The position numbers and the translations under genes are program-made. Under the pieces are notes generated by a model. The model saw only the letters and a list, made by a program, of their open reading frames with translations. It did not search any database and was not told the origin of the DNA. From Acidobacteriaceae bacterium (GTDB lineage: Bacteria; Acidobacteriota; Terriglobia; Terriglobales; Acidobacteriaceae), in the NCBI GenBank assembly GCA_025350325.1, contig JANXYB010000076.1, positions 1 to 64,000 of the forward strand: a stretch of DNA of 64,000 nucleotides, read 5' to 3'. Of the stretch, positions 9,401 through 18,378 are shown in pieces (within the stretch, counting starts at the first letter, position 1; every line of letters starts with the position of its first letter).

Positions 9401-9780
9401 TTGCCAATGGTGGCTCAATGTCCTTTGGCCGCTGGGTTACAGGCCAGATGAACCCGCGACAGGACCAGCCACAAGCAATTCTAAATCCGGACCTATCGGC
9501 GCAGGTGGGCCTGTACATGCGCAGCGTCGTCACCTCTGGTACCGGTCGCAGCGCAAATTTGCCGGATATCCCGATGGCCGGCAAGACAGGGACGGCGGAG
9601 CTCGAACATGCTCCGTCGCACGCCTGGTTCATCGGATTTGCCCCGTATGGCGGATCGCATAAACTGGCATTTTCCGTCCTGATCGAGAATGGTCAATACG
9701 GCGGCACTGCCGCCGCTCCGCTTGCTGCGGAGGTGATGCAGGCAGCCAAGACACTTGGCTACCTCGAAGGAGCGCCATGA
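6463..9780 (+). CDS. SEDS glycosyltransferase (RodA/FtsW) fused to class-B penicillin-binding transpeptidase
   Basis: 1105 aa in one frame. SEDS motifs LQRDLGPALL, HTDLILAALGEEWGFLG, PLSGVVVPFLSYGKTGLITNFAIIG; PBP motifs PPGSSFKI (SxxK), SCN (SxN), AGKTGTAEL (KTG). Confidence 0.95.
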   Translation: MAVTRSTSVERADKPRPPIDARARALERILLLLTSVLIVAAVSLTAAAKMARIGGSDSARLNLSTLDRREQLLPFLQWIASPAERQYIAGEIFEHVRNGKGSVSHIGELGQIRVPIKDVLRTHGLTGLQARAHEVQSARPGAESILLLDSRDVARLKPSFVVRDTSQFRKQLILWTFLFFCSFAAVHIFWSFRGVGGPQYVLPSVLLLSGVGLTLMITLRDPVRDTLAFSSFAQGVAGGCIVLALASALDYRRISGKLSYVFLIASFLLSAALILFGSGPTGSDAKVNLLGFQPAEVIRVLIVFFLAGYFAERWEFLRTLREQRKELKNISRWVDVPRLEYLLPVLGGVVVSLAFFFLQRDLGPALLIACLFLAMYAVARDRYPLALMGLVVILSGFASGYYLGFPKNVAGRVSMWLSPWDNSVRGGEQVAHSLWAFATGGAFGTGLGLGDPQWMPAAHTDLILAALGEEWGFLGVLAVLALYAGLVWFGMRVALHARSDYNFFLALGLTLAFALQIVLIAGGVLALIPLSGVVVPFLSYGKTGLITNFAIIGILFSLSRDVSHARDTTEPFRVSMRGISYVIAGLGVCLLLKAFYIQVIRPDATAGAGALAVQADGERRYEYNPRLLAIAHSIPRGTIYDRNGLPLATSNWEEIAQNRDRYVAMGLTVGQQPTPGEARHYPLGPAAFHLLGDLRTRVNWSAHNSSYAERDFMLTLQGYDDRASVVEVVDPRTKTSQHILRFDYRELLPLLRHRWQPNHPDVKKILERDRNLHMSIDARLQLKTADLLAHQLQKVGRTKGAVVVLDPENGDLLASVSYPLPDQSLSNPASDQDAALLDRARYGLYPPGSSFKIVTAIAALRKDPANANQVYECKRLPDGRTGNYIQGWSRPIHDDVKDTAPHGTISMGAALAVSCNAYFAQLGTYKVGPEALLDTATRLGISVANPSNVKTLRAEMPQTSYGQGQVVATPFQMARVAATIANGGSMSFGRWVTGQMNPRQDQPQAILNPDLSAQVGLYMRSVVTSGTGRSANLPDIPMAGKTGTAELEHAPSHAWFIGFAPYGGSHKLAFSVLIENGQYGGTAAAPLAAEVMQAAKTLGYLEGAP

Positions 9781-10565
9781 GTAGACTGCACGATCTAGAG
9801 CGCCGCATCGATGAAAAACTGCGCGGCATGCTGCGCCCTTCGTCCCCGGATCAGAAACGCGAACTGCTTGAAGTCCATCGTGCCATCCTCGACGATGTCG
9901 CTGCGCATGTCGACACATTGCCGCGCGGTAAGCAGGCGTTCGTCTACACGCATTTAGACGTGCAAATACTTCTCCCTGACCCCGCGCTGCGACGGTCTTA
10001 CGAACTGGTCTTCGTCGAGGCCGATGCTCTCGCTCGGGATATTCGGCTGCGGCTCGAAGATCAGCGCATAGAACTCCCAGAGCATCTGGCGGTGCAGGTG
10101 GAGCTAGTGCCGGAACTGCCGCCCGATGTAGCGGCGCGCGGCTTTGATGTCCACTATGGAAGCATTCCCTCCGTGCAGCCCTCCGAGGAGCTAATGGAGG
10201 TTCGCTTTACCATCATCGCCGGGTCTGCCCAGCAACCAGAACTGTGTATGAAGAAGAGGCGCATCAACCTCGGTCGTCTGGCCGAAGTTGTCGATGCGGA
10301 TGCGCGGCTCACGCGACAAAACGACGTAGCATTCCGCGACGACGCCCAAGCTCCCAACCCGTCCGTCTCCCGGGCGCATGCCCACATTGAATTCGATCCG
10401 GGGAAGGCGGTGTTCCGCCTTTTCGATGATCGCAGCGCCCATGGAACCACGGTCATCAGGGATGGCTCCGTGATTCAAGTCCCTCAGGGCCCCAGCAAAG
10501 GCGTCGCCCTGCAAAACCGGGATGAAATCGTGCTAGGACAAGCCCGTCTCCGCTTCGAATTATAG
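9777..10565 (+). CDS. FHA domain protein
   Basis: C-terminal FHA core SVSRAHAHIEFDPGKAVFRLFDDRSAHGTTVIRDG; ATGA overlap with upstream gene. Confidence 0.88.
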   Translation: MSRLHDLERRIDEKLRGMLRPSSPDQKRELLEVHRAILDDVAAHVDTLPRGKQAFVYTHLDVQILLPDPALRRSYELVFVEADALARDIRLRLEDQRIELPEHLAVQVELVPELPPDVAARGFDVHYGSIPSVQPSEELMEVRFTIIAGSAQQPELCMKKRRINLGRLAEVVDADARLTRQNDVAFRDDAQAPNPSVSRAHAHIEFDPGKAVFRLFDDRSAHGTTVIRDGSVIQVPQGPSKGVALQNRDEIVLGQARLRFEL

Positions 10566-10893
10566 CGGCGAGCAGCTAGATTGTTGCGACCAGTTGCAAG
10601 CTTATGCAGACTGATTGGTAGCGTGCGAAAGAGCCAAAGTTGGCTTCTAAGCCGATTAGATTGGCCTCATCCAATTCATGACGTAAGTCGCCAGCCACGT
10701 TGGCTTTGCCCAGACCACGCCATAGTTTGGCGAATGAGTCGAGCTCGCTAATTGGTTCCCGTCCATTGTGCGACCGGCGCTGTGAGCAAAGTAGAACAGT
10801 CTAAATCGACCCAATGTGAAATGATAGGGAGATACTGATAACTATGTCCCTTATTAGAATTCAGGCCAGCAATATTGGCGGGTAGAGGTGGCA

Positions 10894-12339
10894 ATGATCG
10901 CAAAGAAACCAGCCAAAACTCTTCTCATCGAGACTCAGCCGGTAAAGGCTCTCCAGATCCGAGAGATGCTCAACGGCCAGGGCTCGCATGTGCTTGATTT
11001 GGCCGCTGTCGAGACCTTAGCCGAGGCCGAAATCCATCTCGTGGCCCATGCGCCAGACATTGTCTTGCTTGACCTGGAATCGGTCGAGCCGTCAGGCCTG
11101 GAAGCAGTGCAGCGGGTACGCGCCGCCGCGCCCTCTGCCTCGCTCGTGTTGCTGTCGAGTGTCAAAGATGAGCCTATCGCTATCAAGGCAATGCAGGAGG
11201 GCGCACAGGACTATCTCATCAAGGACGAAATTGAGCCGCGCGAACTCATCAGAGCGCTCCTCAATGCCGATCGGCGCAAGAAAGTCGAAGGCGTTCAAAA
11301 CATCGAAAAGGAACGCGCCCAAGCCACGCTCGACTGCATCGGCGATGCGGTAATTTGCACCGACACGTCAGGCAACATCACATATCTAAATCCCGTCGCG
11401 GAGACAATGACCGGTTGGGCGCTGAAAGATGCGGTCGGCCAGCCCATGGCGCACTGTGCCCGCATCGTGGACTCCAAGACCCGCCAAAACATCCTGGATC
11501 CGATGGCGAAAGCTTCTTCGCAAGACCGCACAGGAAATTTACCGTTAAACAGCGTCCTTATCCGCCGTGACGGCCACGAAGTATACATCGAGGATTCGGT
11601 GGCCCCCATCCACAACCCGGAGGGGCAGGTGACCGGAGCAGTCATCGTGTTTCGCGATGTGAGCGCAATGCGAGCGTTAGAGAAAGAGCTGACCCAATCC
11701 GCGCAACTTGACCATCTCACCGGATTGCCGAATCGAAACCTGCTCAAGGATCGGATTCGTCAGGCGATACTTCTTGCCCGCCGGAACGGATGCCATGCCG
11801 CGGTATTGTTTCTGGATTTGGATGGATTCAAACAGATCAACGACTCACTAGGACATCCGATCGGCGACAAGGTCCTGCAGTCCGTCGCCAAGCGGCTGCT
11901 GGATTGCGTGCGCTCCCCAGACACCATCATCCGATTGGGCGGGGACGAGTTCATCGTGGTGCTTCAAGAGTTGAAACGGGCGGAAGATGCCGAAGTTACC
12001 GTACGAAGACTGTTGAAGAAGGTGGCGGAACTTCACCTCATCGAGCAACACCAGATTTACGTTACAACGAGCATCGGTGTGAGTGTCTACCCGCGCGATG
12101 GCCAGGACGCGGAGACCCTTATCAAGAATGCGGACACCGCCATGTATCACGCAAAAAGGGATGGTAAACACGACTATAAGTTTTTTAGCCTGGACATAAA
12201 TGACAAATCCCCGGAACACTGGACTACCGGGCAAGAATTATGGCATGCCCTGAATTGGTACGAACTCACAGCAGGACTAAAGAACATTGAACCTGACATG
12301 AATCGTGATCGACCGACTTCCGCGAAGTCGCGGCGATGA
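10894..12339 (+). CDS. Receiver-PAS-GGDEF diguanylate cyclase
   Basis: Receiver-like N-terminus, PAS domain, RLGGDEFIVVL active site and RSPD I-site 5 residues upstream. Confidence 0.92.
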   Translation: MIAKKPAKTLLIETQPVKALQIREMLNGQGSHVLDLAAVETLAEAEIHLVAHAPDIVLLDLESVEPSGLEAVQRVRAAAPSASLVLLSSVKDEPIAIKAMQEGAQDYLIKDEIEPRELIRALLNADRRKKVEGVQNIEKERAQATLDCIGDAVICTDTSGNITYLNPVAETMTGWALKDAVGQPMAHCARIVDSKTRQNILDPMAKASSQDRTGNLPLNSVLIRRDGHEVYIEDSVAPIHNPEGQVTGAVIVFRDVSAMRALEKELTQSAQLDHLTGLPNRNLLKDRIRQAILLARRNGCHAAVLFLDLDGFKQINDSLGHPIGDKVLQSVAKRLLDCVRSPDTIIRLGGDEFIVVLQELKRAEDAEVTVRRLLKKVAELHLIEQHQIYVTTSIGVSVYPRDGQDAETLIKNADTAMYHAKRDGKHDYKFFSLDINDKSPEHWTTGQELWHALNWYELTAGLKNIEPDMNRDRPTSAKSRR

Positions 12340-12558
12340 CCACCAACGCACTCAAAAAAGAGACCCGCAACTGCGATGGTAGCGCCAGTCATTTAGTGTC
12401 GCGTCTCAGCAGTTGTTGCCATCTAGATGTGAAGTTTCAACAGGTGGTCCGTTCGATCTGAACGACGCTGGTTGTGACGAGCAATCAGATTTTCAGAAGA
12501 TGATCGAATGGACGAACAGCAAAATGCCCGATTGACGATTTATAGTCGGCATCACGGA

Positions 12559-15024
12559 TCATTTGCCTGCTTCAGGCGCAGATGAAATCCTGGCGTACTC
12601 CTGTTTGGCGCTTTTCAACTCCGGAATATCCCTGTCGCCATCAGCCCAGAGTGTCAGGAATTGTTTGTAGGCGGTCCCGGACTCCAAGCGTTTTCCCGAC
12701 AACGCGAATGCTCGAGCAAGGCCCAGTTGAGCCAGTGCGTGGCGTGGAGAGGTTACGTCTATCCCCGGATGATCGATGATCTTTTGAAACTCCGCTGCGG
12801 CGTCGCGTCCTTGCCCAAGTTTCAGAAAGGCGAGTCCGCGGATGTAAACCGGTCCCAGACTCACAAATTCGCATAAATCGTAGGGAAGCGTATCGGCCAG
12901 CAGTTGAACGGCGCGCGCTGGACGACCGGATTTGACTTCTACGCTTCCCAAGACTGTTGGGAGCGAGGCCATCCTCAACGGGATATGAAGTGGAAAACGA
13001 CGGCTTAGATCGTTAACAACAATACGAGCGTGCGCACCCCCACCAGCCAGGGCAAGCGCCTGAGCGGCGGTCTCCTCCGTGTCGATCCCATAGCCGAGCT
13101 TCAGCGCCCGTTCCGCTTGCGACTGCGCCGCGCGAAGTTTTCCGAAGTCTGCTTCAACGACCGCCACGCCGGCCATTGAATAAGCCTCATCCTCTTTATT
13201 TCCGCTGCGACTTTCTGCATCCCAGGAGCGCCGAAAGATTGTGAGAGCGGACTTGAGGTGGCCGGACGCTGCTTGCGCAAAGCCTTCCGTAGCTAGCATG
13301 TCGTTTGGCCGCGGAGATGTGGCTCCCCACAAATGTTCGCGTAGCATGCCGGGCGCATCGCGCTCAAGAAAAGCGAGGTCGAAGAGCACTTCATGAGTAT
13401 CGAGACTGTCTCTGTGCCTTGTCTGGGCACTCTCCGCAACGCGTTTGGCGTCGTCAAAGCGCCCCAGCGCAAGATAAGACCGAGCCAGATTGGCATAAGG
13501 TAAATAATGGTTTGGCTGCAGCCCCAATGCCTCCTCTGCGGCTACTGCGGCCTTCTCGTACTCTCCGCTCACTTGATATCGAGCCGACAAGGTGTTGAAC
13601 GGACGCCAGTCCCGAGGGTAGATCTGCGTCCACATCTCAGCCGTTTGGATCGCCTTATCCGTGTCGCCTACCACTACCAGGTCATAGCGAATGGTCAGGA
13701 AAAGCTTTTCGCGCTCACTGAGATGATCGCGGAGCGCATAGGCTTTTCTCAAGTACCCGGCAGCTTTTTCAGACTCTCCGAGATTGTTGTATTCGATTCC
13801 GAGTTGCGTATACGCCATGGCAAAGCCGGGGTCGAGTTCCGCAGCATGCTCGAAGAGAAGAATGGCTTTGCTTTCCTCCCCACGCGTGAGCTGGTCGATT
13901 CCAACCGAGTAGGCCTTCAGGGCTTCGAGTGAGACCGTGGTGACCTCATCCAAGTGAAGATCGAACGCACGAATTGAGGCGACCGATTCGCCAAGCTGTT
14001 TCCGCAGCTTGGCTGAAATCTGTCCCAGCGCGCGCAAGACATCCTCTTTGTTTGCTACCTCGACTTGCTCGTGGGCCAGGGTATGCCCATCTCCGCAATT
14101 TTGAGCTTCCAAGGCTAAGATATAGCTGTTGCCGATGCGCGCGACCAAGCCTCCGATAACCACCTTTGCGCCGGCCCGCTGGCAGACTTCTCTAGCCAGA
14201 CCTCGACTGATTGGCTCTTCGGCCGATCGACCCATGAGCCGCAGGATTTCGCGATCCCTGTCTCGGGAGACGATATCGAGAAACGGTGACTGGCCCAGTT
14301 CAATTTCCAACGCGTTCTTGAGCGCCCCATCGAATACCGGCTCGCTCGTAGTGTTTTGGAAGTCCGCCAGTAGCACTGAGTCCTTCTGGGTTAATGCCGC
14401 CTGGACCGGTGGTCCCCGATGCGCAATGAACCCCGCTCCGGCTGCAAGTACCGCCGCGACCACCGCGAGTGTCGCCCATCTTCTCCACTTGACGGTTGCC
14501 GGCCTGGTTTCCAAAGCCGCTATTGTTACGGATGCATCGAATGCTGTCGGACGCTGTTCCTCGGGCCGCATGGACGGCAGCCTGAAGTCAGACGCGCTGG
14601 GCGCCGCTTCCAAAGGCGCTAGCAATCCATCGGCAGCTTCCAGTCCGGGACTGGCACGCGCTCCCGTCTCCAATGGCTTCGCCGCCGCCGGTGGATTCAG
14701 CTCAATTCTTGCCTCGTCCTGTGACACTGCGCCGATGAACCTATACCCGTACTTGGGGATGGTCTCGACATACTTCGGATGCTCCGGATCATCTTCCAGC
14801 GCGCTGCGAAGTCTCTTGATTGCTGTATTCAAACTGTGATCGAAATCGACGAAGGTGTCCACAGCCCAAAGCCGGTCAAAGAACTCCCTGCGCGTCACAG
14901 CCGTCCCCGGGCGCTCCAGGAGCAAGCCGAGAACCTGCAGCGGTTGCCCGCTTATCTTCAGTCGAATGCCATGCTTACGGAGTTCGCGGCCAGCGCTGTC
15001 CAATTCGTAGGGGCCAAACCGCAT
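12559..15024 (-). CDS. CadC-like winged-helix transcriptional regulator with TM and TPR repeats
   Basis: N-terminal Trans_reg_C domain (RFGPYELD...IKRLRSALEDDPEHPKYVETIPKYGYRF), hydrophobic segment, TPR-rich C-terminus. Confidence 0.9.
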   Translation of the reverse strand: MRFGPYELDSAGRELRKHGIRLKISGQPLQVLGLLLERPGTAVTRREFFDRLWAVDTFVDFDHSLNTAIKRLRSALEDDPEHPKYVETIPKYGYRFIGAVSQDEARIELNPPAAAKPLETGARASPGLEAADGLLAPLEAAPSASDFRLPSMRPEEQRPTAFDASVTIAALETRPATVKWRRWATLAVVAAVLAAGAGFIAHRGPPVQAALTQKDSVLLADFQNTTSEPVFDGALKNALEIELGQSPFLDIVSRDRDREILRLMGRSAEEPISRGLAREVCQRAGAKVVIGGLVARIGNSYILALEAQNCGDGHTLAHEQVEVANKEDVLRALGQISAKLRKQLGESVASIRAFDLHLDEVTTVSLEALKAYSVGIDQLTRGEESKAILLFEHAAELDPGFAMAYTQLGIEYNNLGESEKAAGYLRKAYALRDHLSEREKLFLTIRYDLVVVGDTDKAIQTAEMWTQIYPRDWRPFNTLSARYQVSGEYEKAAVAAEEALGLQPNHYLPYANLARSYLALGRFDDAKRVAESAQTRHRDSLDTHEVLFDLAFLERDAPGMLREHLWGATSPRPNDMLATEGFAQAASGHLKSALTIFRRSWDAESRSGNKEDEAYSMAGVAVVEADFGKLRAAQSQAERALKLGYGIDTEETAAQALALAGGGAHARIVVNDLSRRFPLHIPLRMASLPTVLGSVEVKSGRPARAVQLLADTLPYDLCEFVSLGPVYIRGLAFLKLGQGRDAAAEFQKIIDHPGIDVTSPRHALAQLGLARAFALSGKRLESGTAYKQFLTLWADGDRDIPELKSAKQEYARISSAPEAGK

Positions 15025-15191
15025 CTGCTACATCCTCTATGGGCGGTGTTGCCCAGCGTGTGCTGAATTCTACTCCGTCGAATCAATAACTCGGCTACTC
15101 ACCAAGCTTTCACCTGGGAATCACCTCGCGTGTATTGCCGTGGCCGCCAGCGAATGGTCTGATCACCGCTGTGATTTAGGAAGAGGGCCGG

Positions 15192-16643
15192 ATGAAACTC
15201 AATTGGAGCAGCCGAAGCATTGTCCTTGTCTGTGCATGTGCATCTCTCACCGCGATCGCAGCAGTCAACGCTTCGATCCCGAACCTCAAACGTTTCTTCG
15301 ATCCAACCGGCGAGGTCGCCACATTCAACAGTGGTGGCGATCTTGACCGCAGCACCGCTTTCTTCCAAAACTTGGGTACCAACGGCCGCACCTGTGAAAG
15401 CTGTCATCAGGCAGACCAGTCGTTTAGCCTTAATCCCGCCCACGTACGGGAACTTTACGACCGCACGCACGGCACGGATCCGTTGTTTGCTTCAATCGAC
15501 GGGGCCAACTGCCCAGAAGCGGAGCCGCATGACCGGCAAGCTCACAGCCTGCTTCTCAGCCGAGGTCTGATTCGCATCCCTATTACCCTGCCGTCGAATG
15601 CGGAATTTACCATCGTCGCGGCGCATGACCCCTATGGCTGCGCCATCCGCTACGATCCCCTGACCAATCAGCAGATTATTTCGGTCTACCGGCGTCCTTT
15701 GCCAACCACAAATCTTCGCTATCTCAGCACGCTAATGTTCGATGGCCGCGAGACCGTCAGTCCGCTGACGGACTCAATGACTATGGCCGCAAATCTCAAT
15801 GCAAACCTGACCCACCAGGCAATTGCTGCGACCCAGGGACATGCCCAGGGCGCTATTCAGCCCACACCCGCGCAGCTTGCTGAGATCGTCAACTTCGAAC
15901 TGGGCCTTTCGACAGCGCAGATTCGTAGCAACCGTACTGGATACCTCGCTAATGGACAAGCGACCGGGGGACCTCTGGCGCTTTCGACGCAACCCTACTA
16001 TCCCGGTGCGAATGACTCCCTGGGGCATGATCCCTCCGGAAAGGCCTTCAACCCTGGCGCCTTCACCCTCTACACTGCCTGGACAAACTCCGGCGACGAA
16101 GAGAAGAGAGATATCGCCGCAGGCGAGGTTGTCTTCAACACCGCCGTGGCTACAATAACCGACGTACGGGGGTTGAACGACAATCCGGCGCTCAATAGCC
16201 CAGCCTCTATCGCCGGCACCTGCACTACCTGTCACGACTCTCCCAATGTAGGCAATCACACTCTCCCCCTGCCGCTCGACATCGCGACGAGCCGCCAATC
16301 GCTGATGGAGACAAATCCAAGCATCGTCGCCGGCTTGCAGCAGCTCACGCCGCCTGATATGCCGGTGTACGAGATTCGTGGATGTCCCGATCCTCAAAAT
16401 GTTGGCAACACGCTGGTCTTCTATACCTCTGATCCCGGAAAGGGAGTCGTTACCGGGCGATGTGTCGACGTCGGCCGTGGCAAGGGGCCGATTCTGCGCG
16501 GCCTGGCAGGACGTGCGCCATACTTCCACAATGGATCGGCAGCAAATTTGAAGCAATTGGTCGACTTCTACAACCTGCGCTTTCAGATGAGCCTGAGTGA
16601 TCGGCAGAAGCACGACCTGATCGCCTTTTTGAACTCGCTCTAG
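15192..16643 (+). CDS. Di-heme cytochrome c peroxidase/MauG-like protein
   Basis: Two CxxCH motifs (CESCH, CTTCH), signal peptide, GPILRGLAGRAPYFHNGSAANLKQLVDFYNLRF. Confidence 0.88.
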   Translation: MKLNWSSRSIVLVCACASLTAIAAVNASIPNLKRFFDPTGEVATFNSGGDLDRSTAFFQNLGTNGRTCESCHQADQSFSLNPAHVRELYDRTHGTDPLFASIDGANCPEAEPHDRQAHSLLLSRGLIRIPITLPSNAEFTIVAAHDPYGCAIRYDPLTNQQIISVYRRPLPTTNLRYLSTLMFDGRETVSPLTDSMTMAANLNANLTHQAIAATQGHAQGAIQPTPAQLAEIVNFELGLSTAQIRSNRTGYLANGQATGGPLALSTQPYYPGANDSLGHDPSGKAFNPGAFTLYTAWTNSGDEEKRDIAAGEVVFNTAVATITDVRGLNDNPALNSPASIAGTCTTCHDSPNVGNHTLPLPLDIATSRQSLMETNPSIVAGLQQLTPPDMPVYEIRGCPDPQNVGNTLVFYTSDPGKGVVTGRCVDVGRGKGPILRGLAGRAPYFHNGSAANLKQLVDFYNLRFQMSLSDRQKHDLIAFLNSL

Positions 16644-17066
16644 TAACGAAAAGACTGTGAGCCTCCAGCCGAATCTCAGAAGATGCGCTCTTTAAGCACG
16701 AGAAAATTCCATTCATCTCGAATCTTCGCCTCCCGTGGGAAAGAATCCGCGGGAGGTCCCGTCCCTCGGAAAGGCCTGCTGAGCATTTGGCTTCGGATCG
16801 ATTCGTCCGTGCGCCTTCGGGTCCGAGCCACGCGGGCCGGGCCGCTTGCAATTCCCGCGGCCACCGTGATCGAGCCGGGAGTTACACGCAAAGTTAATCT
16901 CGGTCGACGGTGAATCAACCATGAGCTAAAGACAGGAGCCGACCCGGTCAATCTTTCGGGACAACCACCCGGCGCTCCCTCCCATCCATTTCTGCTCAGA
17001 CAAAAAACAGTCCCGCAGGCCGACCGAGCAGCACGGCGTGCGTTTGGCAGACAGGTCGGATTGCCC

Positions 17067-18109
17067 ATGAACACTCTCTCTCGTCGTACGTTTCTCGGCA
17101 CGTCGGCCGCCGCCTCTTTGGCTAAGGCGGCAGGCGCTGGACCGATGTCCCCGTACATCTTTGGGGACGATCAGCGCGCCTTGCCTTCCCCCCAGAGCTC
17201 GGGTATCGAACACATTGTTCTGGTCACGATGGAGAATCGTTCTTTCGATCACATCCTTGGCTGGCTTCCCCATGCCAACGGCCGGCAGCAGGGACTAACT
17301 AATTACGACAAAGCAGGAGCTTTCCATCCCACCTATCATCTGACGGACTATCAGAATTGCGCCCTTGCTGACCCCGACCACTCCTCGCCGCTGCCGGAGT
17401 TGACGGCAGATATTTCTACAACGCCATTCCGTTCACCGCGTTTTGGGGATTGAAATACTTGGGGATCAGTCGTCCCTATTCCGAGTTTCTAACTCTCTGC
17501 GCAACAGGCCTGCTCCCCCAGGTTTCCTACATCGACCCGCGCTTCGTAGACGAAGGCAGCGGCACGTCCAACGACGACCATCCGCACGCCGATATTCGCA
17601 ATGGTGAAGCGTTCCTCAATCAGGTCTACTCCGCTATAACGAAAAGTCCGGCGTGGCAAAGCACGGTTCTCATCATCACTTTCGATGAATGGGGCGGCTT
17701 CTTTGACCACGTGCCTCCACCGCTCGGGCCGGTGCCTTCTACCGACGCGGCTCTGGGCAGCGACGGTCGGCTTGGGTTCCGCGTGCCCGCGCTGATCATC
17801 TCCCCTTTTGCGCGTAGACGCAGCATCGCCCGTACCCGCTCCGATCACACCTCGGTGTTAAAACTCATCGAGTGGAGATGGAATCTAGCTCCGCTAACGG
17901 TTCGCGATGCCAGTGCCAATAGTCTTGCGGCAGCTCTCGAATTCAACGAACCACACCTGCATGCACCCGTCTATAACGTCCCCATCGGCCCGTTCGGAGG
18001 GGCATGCACTTCCGGGCTGCCCGGCGGCCTTCCTCAACCCAATAGCGAGGAAACCGAATGGACCGTCGTTCAGAAACTGGCTCAACAATACGGATTTCCC
18101 ATCCTATAA
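17067..18109 (+). pseudogene. Phosphoesterase (phospholipase C/acid phosphatase family) disrupted by internal out-of-frame deletion
   Basis: N-terminal half (SSGIEHIVLVTMENRSFDHILGWLP) in frame of 17061 ORF; C-terminal half (LLAAAGVDGRYFYNAIPFTAFWGLKYLGISRPYSEFL...NDDHPHADIRNGEAFLNQVY...FDEWGGFFDHVPPP) in frame of 17450 ORF, joining near 17380. Confidence 0.8.
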
Positions 18110-18196
18110 CGGCCGTACGCAGCGCGCCCGCTAGCAGAGACCGCACTGCATCAATAAGGCACGGCGGCCGCTGCGCCCCGACCGGCGGTATGGGGC

Positions 18197-18297
18197 CGCG
18201 ACGCTGCGTTCGAGTTGAAAGAAGCGATATCTGGCGCGACGCTGCGTTCGAGTCAAAGCGACGATATCGGGCGCGACCCCGCGTTCGAGTTAAAAGC
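18197..18297. repeat. Imperfect ~37-38 bp tandem repeat, about 2.7 copies
   Basis: cgcgacgctgcgttcgag / cgcgacgctgcgttcgag / cgcgaccccgcgttcgag starting at 18197, 18235, 18272, with gatatc-containing spacers. Confidence 0.75.
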
Positions 18298-18301
18298 TTG
18301 C

Positions 18302-18378
18302 TTTGTAACAGGGCATAACTTCAGTCGTGCCGATAAAGGTAATAACATCGACGGGGCTTTAGCCCCTGGGGACGCCAT
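18302..18378 (+). repeat. Divergent copy of intergenic hairpin repeat
   Basis: gggcataacttcagtcgtgccgataaaggtaataac... then ggggctttagcccc; similar module at 59712. Confidence 0.55.

Noticed and set aside
15774-16613. 279-aa minus-strand ORF opposite the cytochrome gene
   Set aside because: Shadow ORF of a CxxCH-containing CDS.
18197-18297. Possible CRISPR array
   Set aside because: Only ~2.7 imperfect tandem copies, no uniform spacers, no cas genes.
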